From Methanomicrobiales archaeon HGW-Methanomicrobiales-2 (GTDB lineage Archaea > Halobacteriota > Methanomicrobia > Methanomicrobiales > Methanoculleaceae): DNA of 62,646 nt. A program made the translations under genes and the position numbers. The DNA is taken from positions 26,525-89,170 of the forward strand of contig PGYL01000007.1 in assembly GCA_002839645.1 (NCBI GenBank), written 5' to 3'. Within the stretch, counting starts at the first letter, position 1. Each line of letters begins with the position of its first letter. The notes beneath the pieces were generated by a model. The model did no database searches. It saw nothing but the letters and a program-made list of their open reading frames with translations, and was not told the DNA's origin. Shown piece by piece: positions 26,793 through 36,575 of this stretch.

Positions 26793-27299
26793 TTACGGGT
26801 TGAGGATGTAGATCCCGTAGGTGAGGTAGGCCGCGAAACTCACCCAGAGGAGGTAGGGGAGAAGCAGGAGCGCCGCGGGTACCGATACCCGGTAGAAGGC
26901 GCCGATCGTCATGAAGATTGCAATCCAGAGGAGCACGATCTCGATAAGAGCAAAAAACGGCGACTGCAGACCGAAGAAGAGGTACGACCAGAGGACGTTC
27001 AAGACCAGCTGGACGGCGAAGATCGTCATCGCGACCTGCACGTTCTTCTGGCTCCACCCCCTGCTCCAGACGAGATAGAGCGCGATGCCCATGAGGATAT
27101 AGAGCACCGTCCAGACAGGACCGAAGACCCACGCAGGGGGGTTCAGGGCAGGCTTCAAAAGCGTAGCATACCAGGTTGGGATGGCCGGCATGGTGAAGGC
27201 CGACCCGATCACCGCTGCGAGCAGGCAGACCGCGATCGACGCAAAGAATTGAGTGGCCCGGACATAGAGAGATGTCACGACGCTAAATTGTGGCCGCAC
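26793..27299 (-). CDS. tspO: TspO/MBR-family membrane protein
   Basis: 168 residues with five transmembrane segments. Family signatures are clear: WYATLLKPALNPPAWVFGP, VWTVLYILMGIAL and QLVLNVLWSYLFFG. TspO proteins bind tetrapyrroles and sterols and respond to stress; in a methanogen that makes haem-like F430 and siroheme, a tetrapyrrole role is plausible but unproven. Convergent with the CDP-alcohol transferase, 6 bases apart; a TATA-like AGGTATTAAG lies at about 27302-27311. Confidence 0.9.
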   Translation of the reverse strand: MRPQFSVVTSLYVRATQFFASIAVCLLAAVIGSAFTMPAIPTWYATLLKPALNPPAWVFGPVWTVLYILMGIALYLVWSRGWSQKNVQVAMTIFAVQLVLNVLWSYLFFGLQSPFFALIEIVLLWIAIFMTIGAFYRVSVPAALLLLPYLLWVSFAAYLTYGIYILNP

Positions 27300-27414
27300 A
27301 ACTTAATACCTTTCGATATTGAGTCAAAAATTCAGCCCCCGACCCGATGTGAAACCGACATCGTGCCGTTTCCGCGCGGGATAGGGGAAGAGTCTCTGAA
27401 GGGTGCCCGGGAAG

Positions 27415-29772
27415 TCACTCGCACTCTTCTCCGTCCGGATACTCGTCGTCTTCATCGTCCCCGGAAGCGAGAACCTCGCGGAGCGTAAACCGGAACGCCG
27501 TACCGAGGTCCGAGCGCCCCTCGACCCGGTCTTCCACCCGGATGGTGCCGCCGTAGCGCTCGACCAGGGTGCGGACGATGAAGAGGCCGAGCCCGTCGCC
27601 GTAGCCCCCGACCCATCCCCGCTCGAACCGGTGAAAGATCGACTCCTTCATGGGATCGGGTATGCCCGGCCCGGTATCCTCAACAGAGACCAGCACGCTC
27701 TCGCCGTCGTACTCCTCTACACGGATGGCGATCCGGATCCCCGGATCGCCGAACTTGACGGCATTGCGGATGAGGTTGGCGAAGACCTCGGAGAGGAGGT
27801 CGTCCGCCCAGATCCGGCGGTGGCTGACCGAGAACTCAATCAGAACATCCGGGAAGGCGGCGACCTCCTCCCTGATGACGAGATCGAGGTCGACCGGCCC
27901 GACATCCGGCGAATCGTGGTGGATGCGGCGGATCGTGGTGACGTTCCCGAGGATCTCTGCGCTCCTCCGGACACTGCTCCGGATCTTCCTGGCGTATAGC
28001 GCGGCCTCTCCCTCCAGCATCTCGATGAGGAGATCGGCATAGAGGTTCGAGACGTTCTCGGCATTCTTGATGTCGTGCGTCATGATATCCAGGTAGAGGT
28101 TCGCCTCCCGGTTGGCCGCCTCCAGTTTCTTGTGCAGCATGCCCTTCAGGATACCCGATCCAATCTCCTTTCCCACCATCTCAAGAAGCGCCATCTCCTC
28201 GCGGGAGAAGGTCTCCTTTGTCTTGCTCCCGACGTAAACCGCCCCGACAACGACCGATTCGGCGATGAGCGGGATGCAGGCGAGCGCCGAGACCTCGAGC
28301 TCCTGCAGTATGCCCGCCTCGATGGAGTTGAGGTCAGGCTGCCGCTCTATGTAGCGCGGCTGGCCGGCGATGAAGATAAAGTTGAACGGCCAGTGGTGGA
28401 CCTTGATGATACGGCTCCGGGCCATGCATGATTGGGGCAGCCCGCTCTGGTGCTGGAGGAGGGCCCGTTTGCGCTCGGCGTCGAGCATGTAGACGATGCC
28501 GACATGAAACCCCATCAGGTTGAGCGTCTTTTCCAGTGACTCTTCCAGGAGTTCGGCAAGAGAGAGGGAGGTGGCGGAGACGCCGACCACCTGGTTGAGC
28601 ACCATGAGCTGCTCGTTCCGGATGCGGATCTCCTCTTCCGCCCGTTTTCGTTCGGTGATATCCATCACACCGGCGATCGAGCCCCGAAATTCGCCGGAAT
28701 CATCGGAGAACGGCGACGCGATCATCAGCGCGGTGATGCGGTCGCCTTCCTTCCGGACGAATTCGCACTCATACTGTTCCTGAGCGCCGTCTCTCCGGCA
28801 GTTCAGGCGATCCCGCATCGTGGCATCGGAGAGGGGGGTGAGGAATGCATAGATGGACCTGCCGATCATCTCATCCGGAGCGTAGCCGAGCATCTCCGCC
28901 ATCCGGGGGTTGACAAACGATGTGCAGGCGTTCCGGTCGATCACCCAGATCCCCTCGCTGAGGCTCTCCACGACAAGCCGGTACTTCTGTTCGCTCTGCC
29001 TGAGCGCCTCTTCCGCTCTTTTGCGGCCGGTGATGTCGAGCACCCCGGCAAGACATCCGCAAAAGGCGCCGGTGGCATCCGTGATCGGCGACGTGACCAC
29101 GAGCGCGTGGACGCTTCTCCCGTCATCGCTGAGGAGGTCCAGTTCAAACTCCTGCCTCTGAGCAGTCCGCCAGCAGAACGGATTTCTGGTGGCCGAACCG
29201 GTGCTGCCAGTCCCAAAGAACCCGGTAACGGGCGACCCGATCAGGCTTTCCGCGCGGCAACCAAGGATCTCCTCCATCGCCGGGTTTGCGAAGGTGATGA
29301 GGCCGGCCTCGTCCACGGCGAGAACGCCTTCGTTGAGGTTCTCGACCAATCTCCGGTACATCGCCTCCGAGTGCCGGAGTGCAAGTTCCACCCGCGTCCG
29401 CTCCTCTGCGTACCGCACGGCCCGGCAGAGCAGTTCCGCGTCGGTCTTCCCTTTGACCAGGTAGTCCTGCGCCCCGTGCTGCATCGCGCGGAGTGCGGCG
29501 GGCTCTTCTCCCGCGGCGGTGAGCACGATGATCGGGATGTCGGGCGCCACCTCTCGCAGGCGGTCAAAGATTCCCATTCCCCGGCCGTCCGGGAAGTCGA
29601 GGGCGAGGGGAACCACCCCGACTCCGCCCTCCAGCACGGGAGGCAGCCCGTCTTCGGGGCGTTCGCAGTACAGCAGTTCAACCTCGCGCCCGCACCCTTC
29701 AAGCATCTCCCGGATACCCGGGGCGTCGCCGGGATTCTCCCCGATCAAGATCACTCTCAACGATTCGCTCAT
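27415..29772 (-). CDS. Receiver-PAS-PAS-GAF histidine kinase
   Basis: 785 residues from ATG 29772 (MSESLRVILIGENPGD); a longer frame adds 45 unlikely residues. Order: receiver-like domain (about 3-120; LALDFPDG with the Asp, IIVLTAAGEEP, YLVKGK), PAS (about 130-250), PAS (about 255-375), GAF (about 390-555; EVSALACIPLIAESVVVGAVY), a His box DIMTHDIKNAENV near 570, and HATPase (FANLIRNAVKFG, VEDTGPGIPD, GDGLGLFIVRTL). A complete cytoplasmic sensor kinase with no membrane segment. No partner response regulator is adjacent. Confidence 0.92.
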   Translation of the reverse strand: MSESLRVILIGENPGDAPGIREMLEGCGREVELLYCERPEDGLPPVLEGGVGVVPLALDFPDGRGMGIFDRLREVAPDIPIIVLTAAGEEPAALRAMQHGAQDYLVKGKTDAELLCRAVRYAEERTRVELALRHSEAMYRRLVENLNEGVLAVDEAGLITFANPAMEEILGCRAESLIGSPVTGFFGTGSTGSATRNPFCWRTAQRQEFELDLLSDDGRSVHALVVTSPITDATGAFCGCLAGVLDITGRKRAEEALRQSEQKYRLVVESLSEGIWVIDRNACTSFVNPRMAEMLGYAPDEMIGRSIYAFLTPLSDATMRDRLNCRRDGAQEQYECEFVRKEGDRITALMIASPFSDDSGEFRGSIAGVMDITERKRAEEEIRIRNEQLMVLNQVVGVSATSLSLAELLEESLEKTLNLMGFHVGIVYMLDAERKRALLQHQSGLPQSCMARSRIIKVHHWPFNFIFIAGQPRYIERQPDLNSIEAGILQELEVSALACIPLIAESVVVGAVYVGSKTKETFSREEMALLEMVGKEIGSGILKGMLHKKLEAANREANLYLDIMTHDIKNAENVSNLYADLLIEMLEGEAALYARKIRSSVRRSAEILGNVTTIRRIHHDSPDVGPVDLDLVIREEVAAFPDVLIEFSVSHRRIWADDLLSEVFANLIRNAVKFGDPGIRIAIRVEEYDGESVLVSVEDTGPGIPDPMKESIFHRFERGWVGGYGDGLGLFIVRTLVERYGGTIRVEDRVEGRSDLGTAFRFTLREVLASGDDEDDEYPDGEECE

Positions 29773-30059
29773 GGTCTCACTCGTATGCAAAGCCTGATAC
29801 CCGCCCATATCGGCTGCAAACTCAGGTATCCCGGCTTGAGGTCGGTTGCCGCTGTGTTTCACGATCATCCCCCCGTGATGATGCTCTCCGGACACGCACT
29901 CTTCCACGCTGCCGTACAGGGCGGATCAGCAGGCCCGGGGAGAACCCGGCTGGCCATGACAGCACCCCCGGCAGGCACGATCCCCGATCCACTCCCAGTA
30001 ATGTATGTACCGCCCTTGGGGAATTTATACCTCATTCTTTGAACGCGGACGCCACGCGG

Positions 30060-30250
30060 GTCCGGCGCCCCGCGTTCCGGGAGGGGATGCCCGGGAGAGG
30101 AGGGCGACGGCGGCAGCGGCGACGAGATCGCACGCGGCAGCAGACCAGACCACGACTGCACCGTCCGGCACGACCGTCCCTGTAGTCGGGGCCGTCCTGC
30201 TGCTCGCCGCCGGCGGGTTCCTGGTCTGGCGGAGAGGGGTGCACCGCTAG
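30060..30250 (+). pseudogene. Relic of a surface-protein C-terminal anchor
   Basis: An open stretch ends with QTTTAPSGTTVPVVGAVLL, then a Gly-rich hydrophobic segment and WRRGVHR. This is a C-terminal membrane anchor with no gene body in front. Both protein and DNA resemble the tail of the PKD/kelch protein at 5900-5984 (gtcggggccgtcctg is identical), and the sequence after the stop also matches (gcccacctttttt type end). It is best read as the leftover of a duplicated or recombined surface-protein gene. Confidence 0.55.
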
Positions 30251-30385
30251 ATCCGGCGCGGTTCAAGGACGACGATTCACTCCATGATCGATGAGACGGA
30301 ACAGGGTGCCCACCTTTTTGGGGACTCTACAGAGTCTCCATATAAAAATATACACATTTAATGGAAGAAGAACCGAATTGAAGAC

Positions 30386-30937
30386 ATGCAAATGTCGTCA
30401 ACCTCATTCCTGTGTTTGTGCGTCCTCGGCCTGCTCCTTATGACCGCCGCATGCACGCAGAGCGAGCCCGGTATACCCGCCTCGACGCCGGGAAGCCCCG
30501 AACCCAACTACACCTCCAATGAAACGCTCGTCGCCTTCGTCGAGAGCGCGGTTGCCTATGCACACGCAAACGGCAAAGAAAAGGCCCTCGCCGAGTTTTC
30601 CGACCCGAACGGAACGTTCGTTCAGGGCGAACTCTACATCTACGCCTACGACTTCAACAACACCACCCTCGCCCACCCGTTCGACCCCGACAAGATCGGC
30701 GTGAGCCGGATGGACGAACTCGACGCCTTCGGCAACCCCTACACCCGGCAGTTCATCGACGCAGCGACGAATGGCTCCGGGTTCGTCCGGTTCTACTACA
30801 TCAATCCCGCACACAACCGGACGGTCGAATCAAAACTGGGATACGTGATGAGGGTGGACGAGGACTGGTGGCTCGGCTCCGGAATTTACACGGGGCCGGC
30901 AGACCCGGTCACGGAAAACAGCCATACAGAGGGTTAA
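30386..30937 (+). CDS. Single-Cache-domain lipoprotein
   Basis: 183 residues with a lipoprotein signal (LLLMTAAC, Cys at about 24). The rest reads as a small extracellular Cache/PAS-like sensor: ETLVAFVESAVAYAHANGKE, GELYIYAYDFNNTTLAHPFD, FVRFYYINPAHNRTVESKLGYV and DWWLGSGIYTG, the single-Cache (sCache_2) pattern. Such proteins bind small ligands outside the cell. An AT-rich promoter (TATATAAAAATATA, about 30340-30353) lies 35-40 bp upstream. ATG 30392 is an alternative start. Confidence 0.8.
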   Translation: MQMSSTSFLCLCVLGLLLMTAACTQSEPGIPASTPGSPEPNYTSNETLVAFVESAVAYAHANGKEKALAEFSDPNGTFVQGELYIYAYDFNNTTLAHPFDPDKIGVSRMDELDAFGNPYTRQFIDAATNGSGFVRFYYINPAHNRTVESKLGYVMRVDEDWWLGSGIYTGPADPVTENSHTEG

Positions 30938-30985
30938 CCCTGACCACACCCGCCACTTTTTAGTGCCCCAATAGATGAGAAAGGG

Positions 30986-31267
30986 CTACTTCCCCTTCCT
31001 CGCCCGCAGCCGTGCAATATCCTCGCTGCCGGGGACCTTCACCACGAACGTCCCGTGGCAGGGCTTGGTGTAGGGGAAGATCAGGTCCTCGCCCTCCACG
31101 CCGACATAGAGCGGCGGCACACCGATGATGTGGACATCATGGATCTTGTAGCCCGGTTCGACCTCGTGGTACTCCCGGACGTTCTTCTTGATATACTCCC
31201 GCGCCTCCTTAAACGAGGCCTGTGAGAGAATGATCTCGGGTTTCATTGCTTCGAGACAGCTGCCCAT
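30986..31267 (-). CDS. DUF1894 family protein, methanogen-specific
   Basis: 93 residues. Family pattern: SFKEAREYIKKNVREYHEVE, GVPPLYVGVEGEDLIFPYT, KPCHGTFVVKVPG. The start at 31267 keeps the Cys-containing N-terminus (MGSCLEAMKPEIIL) expected from family members; ATG 31246, which overlaps the upstream stop as ATGA, is the alternative. Function unknown; it always seems tied to methanogens, and here ends an operon with DUF1890 and FdhD. Confidence 0.85.
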   Translation of the reverse strand: MGSCLEAMKPEIILSQASFKEAREYIKKNVREYHEVEPGYKIHDVHIIGVPPLYVGVEGEDLIFPYTKPCHGTFVVKVPGSEDIARLRARKGK

Positions 31268-31719
31268 TGCATCACCTCGTCGAGTTTCCGCTTCAGCGGC
31301 ATGGGGTTGTGGACGGCCTTTACCGCGACGACCTCGCAGGGGAACTCGATCTCGCCGGCGAGTTCTTCCGCGTGCTCCCCGAAGATGAGCGTATACAGCC
31401 GTGCCTTCGAGATGTAGGCCATCGTCCCCGCATAGGCGATCCCGGAGTCGTTGTGGATGAAGACGAAGCAGAGGTCGAAGTCCCGCTGCTTTTCCGTGAT
31501 CTCGTCGATCGCAACGTCGAGATCGGTCATCTCCGAAACGTAGTACCGGCCCGGATCGGCCACTTCCATCAGTTTCCGCGCCGCCGTCGTCCCGGCAATC
31601 ACCGGCCGGATGCCCCGCTGCTTCAAGCCGTGCACCAGGTAGAGCGCCATGCTCGTCTGGACGGGCACCTGCGGGCACCCGAGCAGGATCAGTGCTGTTT
31701 TTTCGTCGTTCTCCGTCAT
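31243..31719 (-). CDS. DUF1890 family protein, methanogen-specific
   Basis: 158 residues, soluble, with a Rossmann-like N-terminus (TALILLGCPQVPVQTSMALY). CFVFIHNDSGIAYAGTMAYI in the middle and FPCEVVAVKAVHNPMPLKRK near the end are recognisable for DUF1890. Function unknown. Start overlaps the fdhD stop by four bases (ATGA), its end overlaps DUF1894 by 25, so all three are translationally coupled. Confidence 0.85.
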   Translation of the reverse strand: MTENDEKTALILLGCPQVPVQTSMALYLVHGLKQRGIRPVIAGTTAARKLMEVADPGRYYVSEMTDLDVAIDEITEKQRDFDLCFVFIHNDSGIAYAGTMAYISKARLYTLIFGEHAEELAGEIEFPCEVVAVKAVHNPMPLKRKLDEVMQWAAVSKQ

Positions 31720-32465
31720 CGTTCTGTCTTCTCCAGTTGTTCAAGGACTTCAGGCACCCGTTCGGGGTGCGTGTAGATGGTGAACCGCTCCCCCCGCGAG
31801 AAGCTGACCAGGGTGATCCCCGCCTGCTCCGCCGTGAGGATGCCCCGATCGGTCGAGGCGGCGCGGGAGACGACGATCGGGATGCCTGCGTTCGCCGCCT
31901 TCGCCACCATTCCCGACGGCTGCCTCCCGGTGCACCCGAGGATGCAGGTCGACCGGTCGAGCCCCCGGAGGGCCGCGTAGCCCACGACCTTGTCGACGGT
32001 GTTGTGCCTCCCCACATCGCAGGCCCGGGTGACGAGTTGACCGTTGCAGAAGAGGACCGAACAGTGGACGGCGCCGGTCCTCCGCCAGGTATCGGACTCG
32101 ATCGCCGCCGTGACCGCACGGATGCCGTCCGCCGTGACGGTGATCGACGAGGCAACCCCTCTGGGCTCGCCGAGAACGCGGTAGCCGCCGGACGACTCCA
32201 TCTCGAGCCGGACGTCTCTCCCGACCGGGGCGGTGATATACACGTCCTTCCCCGATACCTCCACCGAGTCGACCCTGTCGGTCAGCCCCTCGCTGACGAC
32301 GAACCCGGCCCCCAGGTCGTCCAGGCGGTCGGGGCTTGCCACCAGGGCCGTAAGGTACTCGCCGTTCAGGAAGAGCCTGACGTGGTCCTCGATGATGATA
32401 TCGTCGTGGACGGTGCGCGCGGCGTCGCCCGTCACCTGGATCCCCGTGCGGCAGACGATCTCCAT
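31716..32465 (-). CDS. fdhD: Formate dehydrogenase accessory sulfurtransferase
   Basis: 249 residues. FdhD carries sulfur from a cysteine desulfurase to the Mo/W-bis-pyranopterin cofactor of formate dehydrogenase. Family motifs: HCSVLFCNGQLVTRACDVGR followed by HNTVDKVVGYAAL, and LGCTGRQPSGMVAKAANAGI with the SRAAST segment. Cys residues sit at the centre (HCSVLFC) and at LGCTGR, in the family's active loop region. The start overlaps the cutA stop (TGATG). A cysteine desulfurase two genes upstream in the same operon is its expected donor. Confidence 0.92.
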   Translation of the reverse strand: MEIVCRTGIQVTGDAARTVHDDIIIEDHVRLFLNGEYLTALVASPDRLDDLGAGFVVSEGLTDRVDSVEVSGKDVYITAPVGRDVRLEMESSGGYRVLGEPRGVASSITVTADGIRAVTAAIESDTWRRTGAVHCSVLFCNGQLVTRACDVGRHNTVDKVVGYAALRGLDRSTCILGCTGRQPSGMVAKAANAGIPIVVSRAASTDRGILTAEQAGITLVSFSRGERFTIYTHPERVPEVLEQLEKTER

Positions 32466-32782
32466 CAGGCCGTCTCCTCCCGTATCCAGTCCAGGTACGG
32501 GGTGTAGCCGCCGAGGACGGGTATGGCGATGATCTCGGGGAGGTCGTAACTGTGGAGCCCCTTTACCTTCGCGATGAGCGGGTCGAGGAGGCTCTGCTGC
32601 GTCTTGATGATCAGGAGCTGTTCGGGCTCGCTCCTGACCGTGCCCTCCCACCGGAAGCAGGACTGGACGCCGGTGACGTTCACGCAGGCGGCAAGCCGGG
32701 CATCGACGAGCGCTTTTGCAATCGCCTCCGCCTCGCCGGCAGGGGCCGTGCAGAAGACCACGACAAATTCCGGGATATCCAT
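32465..32782 (-). CDS. cutA: CutA1-like protein
   Basis: 105 residues from ATG 32782. Trimeric CutA1 fold: VVVFCTAPAGEAEAIAKALV, LAACVNV, SCFRWEG, LLIIKTQQSL, LHSYDLPEIIAIPVLGGY and LDWI match the family along its length. CutA1 is linked to divalent-metal tolerance but its role is unclear. It lies between the cysteine desulfurase (25-base gap) and fdhD (one-base overlap). Confidence 0.93.
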   Translation of the reverse strand: MDIPEFVVVFCTAPAGEAEAIAKALVDARLAACVNVTGVQSCFRWEGTVRSEPEQLLIIKTQQSLLDPLIAKVKGLHSYDLPEIIAIPVLGGYTPYLDWIREETA

Positions 32783-32807
32783 GATGTTACCTTCGTAGCA
32801 TCCGTAT

Positions 32808-34007
32808 TTAACCATTCTCCGGCGCCCGGCCGGAGGCAGGCGTCAGCGGCGATATCTGCCGCAGCCGCCCGATCACCTCCGGCAGCACGTCCAGAACGCA
32901 GTCGACGTCCTCTTCCGTGTTCGCGTCGCCGAGGGTGAGCCGGAGCGAGCCGTGCGCCTCCTCGTGAGGGAGGCCGATCGCGAGCAGCACGTGCGACGGT
33001 TCCAGCGATGCCGAGGAGCAGGCGCTCCCCGTGGAGGCGCAGATCCCGCGGGCGTCGAGCAGCAGGAGGATCGACTCGCCCTCGACGTAGCGGAAGCTGA
33101 AGTTCGCGTTGTTTGCGAGCCGCCCGGTCGGGTGGCCGTTTAAGCGGGCATCCGGGATCGACCCGAGAACCCCCCGGACCAGCCGGTCTCGCATCGCGGC
33201 GATCCGGCGGTTGTGCCCCTCGATATCGGCGGTCGCGAGTTCGATCGCCCGGCCGAGCCCGACGATCCCCGGGACGTTCTCGGTCCCGGCGCGCCTTCGT
33301 TGCTCCTGTGCGCCACCGTGGATAAGATTCTCGACCCGGGTCCCCCGCCGGATGTAGAGCGCTCCGGTCCCCTTGGGCCCATAGAACTTGTGAGCGGAGA
33401 GCGAGAGGAGGTCGATCCCCATTGCGTCGACGTCGATCGGCACCGCCCCGACCGCCTGGACCGCGTCGGTATGAAAGAGGACGCCGTGGTCGTGCGCGAT
33501 CCGGCCTATCTGGGCGACCGGCTGGATTGTCCCGATCTCGTTGTTCGCCATCATCACCGAGACCAGGGTGGTCTTATCGGTGATCGCGTCCTCGACGTCG
33601 CCCGGGTCCACCCGGCCGAATTCGTCGACGGGGAGGTAGGTGACGGAGAACCCCTGCTTCTCCAGCCACGCGCAGGTATGGAGGACGGCATGGTGCTCGA
33701 TTGCGGAGGTGACGATATGGTCGCCCCGCTTCCGGTTCGCGAAAGCCGCTCCCTTGATCGCCCAGTTATCGGCCTCGCTGCCGCCGGCGGTAAAGAAGAT
33801 CTCGTTCGGCTCCGCCCCGAGGGCTGCTCCAACCTGCCCGCGTGCCTCTTCCACGCCCTGCCGGGACTCGCCGGCAAACTGGTAGAGGGACGAGGGGTTG
33901 CCGAAATACCGGGAGAAGTACGGGGCCATCGCCGCGAGCACCTCCGGTTTCATGAATGTTGTCGCCGCGTGGTCCATATACACAGGGCGTTGATCCAGGT
34001 CGTTCAT
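32808..34007 (-). CDS. Cysteine desulfurase, NifS/IscS type
   Basis: 399 residues from ATG 34007 (GTG 34013 possible). PLP enzyme releasing sulfur from cysteine for Fe-S clusters and thio-cofactors. Seen: YMDHAATTFMKPEVL, GNPSSLYQFA, TSAIEHHAVL, NNEIGTIQP, LSLSAHKFYGPKGTGALY with the PLP Lys near 205, and STGSACSSASLEPSHVL with the catalytic Cys near 329. The operon position upstream of fdhD suggests it feeds the FdhD persulfide relay. No iscU-like scaffold gene is adjacent. Confidence 0.94.
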   Translation of the reverse strand: MNDLDQRPVYMDHAATTFMKPEVLAAMAPYFSRYFGNPSSLYQFAGESRQGVEEARGQVGAALGAEPNEIFFTAGGSEADNWAIKGAAFANRKRGDHIVTSAIEHHAVLHTCAWLEKQGFSVTYLPVDEFGRVDPGDVEDAITDKTTLVSVMMANNEIGTIQPVAQIGRIAHDHGVLFHTDAVQAVGAVPIDVDAMGIDLLSLSAHKFYGPKGTGALYIRRGTRVENLIHGGAQEQRRRAGTENVPGIVGLGRAIELATADIEGHNRRIAAMRDRLVRGVLGSIPDARLNGHPTGRLANNANFSFRYVEGESILLLLDARGICASTGSACSSASLEPSHVLLAIGLPHEEAHGSLRLTLGDANTEEDVDCVLDVLPEVIGRLRQISPLTPASGRAPENG

Positions 34008-34121
34008 GTCCACTAAAGCGTTAGGTCTAAGACCGTATCAGCGTTACCGGTCCGGGACCGGCCGGGAGCCTTATGGGCCCGAGTAAGAAATTAAATAGGG
34101 TTCCATGCGCAATATCTGATA

Positions 34122-35270
34122 ATGTACTCAAGACGGATGGATCACCTTCCCCCTTACCTTTTTGCACGCATTGACGAGATGAAAGAGGAGAAACGGCGAC
34201 AGGGGGTCGATGTCATCGATCTCGGGGTCGGTGACCCCGACCTCCCTACCCCGCCGCATATCGTAGAGGCTCTCTGCGCCGCGGCCCGCGACCCGAAGAA
34301 CCACCACTACCCCTCCTACACCGGCATGCTTGCCTACCGCGAGGCGGTGGCCGACTGGTACCGGGGCAGGTTCGGCGTCGACCTTGACCCGAAGAAGGAG
34401 ACGCTCGCGCTCATCGGGTCCAAGGAGGGCATCGCGCACATCGCCGAGGCTTTCGTCAACCCGGGCGAGGTCGTCCTCGCTGCCGATCCGGGATACCCCG
34501 TCTACAAGACCTCCACGCTCTTTGCCGAAGGAAAGGTCCATGAACTGCCTATCCGGGCGGAGAACGACTTCCTCCCGGTGCTCGAGGATATTCCCGCCGA
34601 CGTGGTGAAGCAGGCGAAGTTGATCTTCATCAACTACCCAAACAACCCCACGGCCGCAATAGCGCCCCTCTCGTTCTTTACGGAGGTCGTCGAGTTCGCG
34701 CGGGAGCACAATATCGTCGTCGTCCACGACAACGCCTACTCCGAGATCACCTTCGACGGCTACCGGGCGCCCTCGTTTCTCGAGGCAGACGGCGCGATGG
34801 AGGTCGGTATTGAGATGCATTCGCTCTCAAAGACCTACAACATGACCGGGTGGCGGATCGGCATGGCCTGCGGGAACCCCGGGATCATCGCCGGGCTCGG
34901 CCGGGTCAAGACCAACGTCGACTCGGGCGCGTTCGACGCCATCCAGCACGCCGCAATCGCCGCGCTCACCGGCCCGCAGGACTGCGTGCAGGAGGCCTGC
35001 TCAATATACCAGGAGCGCCGGGACGTGCTCGTGAAAGGGCTCTGTGAGATCGGTTTAGACGTCCACGCGCCGAAAGCCACCTTCTACGTCTGGGTGCCGG
35101 TCGACGACTGCATGGCGTTCTCCGCAAAACTCCTCGATGCGGCCGGGATCGTCGCGACTCCCGGACTCGGGTTCGGCAAAAACGGCGAGGGGTTCGTCCG
35201 GTTCGCCATAACCCGGTCGATCGAGCGGATCAACGAGGCGGTCGACCGGATGCGGGGGCTCGACCTATGA
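34122..35270 (+). CDS. dapL: LL-diaminopimelate aminotransferase
   Basis: 382 residues. Class I aminotransferase: [81 protein letters not shown] with the PLP Lys near 235, and [11 protein letters not shown]. It converts tetrahydrodipicolinate directly to LL-diaminopimelate, the one-step route used by methanogens. The ATGA overlap with lysA, the last enzyme of lysine synthesis, confirms the pathway. A TATA-like AAATTAAATA at 34087-34096 gives a near-leaderless start. Confidence 0.92.
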   Translation: MYSRRMDHLPPYLFARIDEMKEEKRRQGVDVIDLGVGDPDLPTPPHIVEALCAAARDPKNHHYPSYTGMLAYREAVADWYRGRFGVDLDPKKETLALIGSKEGIAHIAEAFVNPGEVVLAADPGYPVYKTSTLFAEGKVHELPIRAENDFLPVLEDIPADVVKQAKLIFINYPNNPTAAIAPLSFFTEVVEFAREHNIVVVHDNAYSEITFDGYRAPSFLEADGAMEVGIEMHSLSKTYNMTGWRIGMACGNPGIIAGLGRVKTNVDSGAFDAIQHAAIAALTGPQDCVQEACSIYQERRDVLVKGLCEIGLDVHAPKATFYVWVPVDDCMAFSAKLLDAAGIVATPGLGFGKNGEGFVRFAITRSIERINEAVDRMRGLDL

Positions 35271-36559
35271 TCCTTCCCTCCCACCTCTCGGTCAGGGACG
35301 GCCACCTCCGGATCGGCGAGCACGATACGGTGGACCTTGCCGGACGGTTCGGCACCCCGCTCTATGTCACCGATGAGATGCGGATCCGCGATAACTTCCG
35401 CCGTCTCTCCGGCGCCCTCACCGCCCACTACCCGAAGGTGCGGGTCCTCTACGCCGCAAAGGCGAACGGCAACCTGGCGGTCTTTAAGACGCTCGCCTCG
35501 ATGGGCGCCGGGGCCGACGTCTTCTCCGCCGGAGAGGTCGCGCTCGCCCTTGCGGCAGGCATGCGCCCGGCTTCGCTCCTCTTCAACGGAAGTTCCAAGA
35601 CCCCCGCCGACCTCGCCCTCGCCGTAGAGAAGGGGATCCGGGTCTCGGTGGACTCGCCCGACGAGCTCCGGCAGCTTGAGGCGGCAGCCGCGAAAGCCGG
35701 CAGGACCGTCGATATCGCTTTCCGGGTCAACCCCGCGATCGAGGTCCCCACCCACCCCAAAATTGCCACCGGCCTCGCCACGAGCAAGTTCGGCATCCCG
35801 GCGAGGGAGATCCTCGATGCCTACCGGGAGGCGCTCGCGCTCGAACATATCAATCCGGTCGGGATCCACTGCCACATCGGCTCGCAGATCCTTGCCGTGG
35901 AGCCCTTCGCCCGCGAGGTCGAGGTGCTGATCGATGTTGCCCGCGACCTCATCGGCATCGGGGTCGACCTCTCGTTCATCGATATCGGGGGAGGCCTCGG
36001 CATCCCCTACCGCCGGGAGACCGACCGGGCCCCGACGCCGGAGGAGTATGCGGGAGCGGTCATGCCGGTCTTCCTGAAGGGTATCCGCGACCTCGGGATC
36101 GAGCCCGAACTCTGGGTCGAGCCGGGCCGGTGGCTCGTCGCCGACTCGACGATCCTCTTAACCAGGGTCAACTCGGTCAAGACCGCTCATGCGAACTTCG
36201 CGAACGTCGACGCCGGGTTCAACCTCCTCGTGCGGCCGACGATGTACGACGCCTACCACGAAGTCGTGGCGGCAGACAGGGCGGACGCACCCGCGGTGCG
36301 GGAGTACTCCGTCACGGGACCGATCTGCGAGACGGGCGACATCCTTGCAAAGGGCCGGATGCTCCCCGATCTATCGGCCGGCAACCTCATCGCGGTGCTG
36401 GATGCCGGGGCGTATGGGTTTGCCATGTCGTCGCAGTACAACAGCCGCCCCCGGTGCGCCGAGGTGCTCCTCGCGGGCGAGAAGGCGGCGCTGATGCGCC
36501 GGGCAGAGACGATCGACGACCTGACCGCCCCCATGGTCACTCCGCCCTGGCAGGCGTAA
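35267..36559 (+). CDS. lysA: Diaminopimelate decarboxylase
   Basis: 430 residues. Alanine-racemase-fold PLP enzyme: [17 protein letters not shown] with the PLP Lys near 64, [48 protein letters not shown] and [14 protein letters not shown] with the substrate Cys. It decarboxylates meso-DAP to lysine. Starts within the dapL stop (ATGA); diaminopimelate epimerase is not in the window. Confidence 0.95.
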   Translation: MILPSHLSVRDGHLRIGEHDTVDLAGRFGTPLYVTDEMRIRDNFRRLSGALTAHYPKVRVLYAAKANGNLAVFKTLASMGAGADVFSAGEVALALAAGMRPASLLFNGSSKTPADLALAVEKGIRVSVDSPDELRQLEAAAAKAGRTVDIAFRVNPAIEVPTHPKIATGLATSKFGIPAREILDAYREALALEHINPVGIHCHIGSQILAVEPFAREVEVLIDVARDLIGIGVDLSFIDIGGGLGIPYRRETDRAPTPEEYAGAVMPVFLKGIRDLGIEPELWVEPGRWLVADSTILLTRVNSVKTAHANFANVDAGFNLLVRPTMYDAYHEVVAADRADAPAVREYSVTGPICETGDILAKGRMLPDLSAGNLIAVLDAGAYGFAMSSQYNSRPRCAEVLLAGEKAALMRRAETIDDLTAPMVTPPWQA

Positions 36560-36575
36560 GGAGCGGAGCGGCAGC

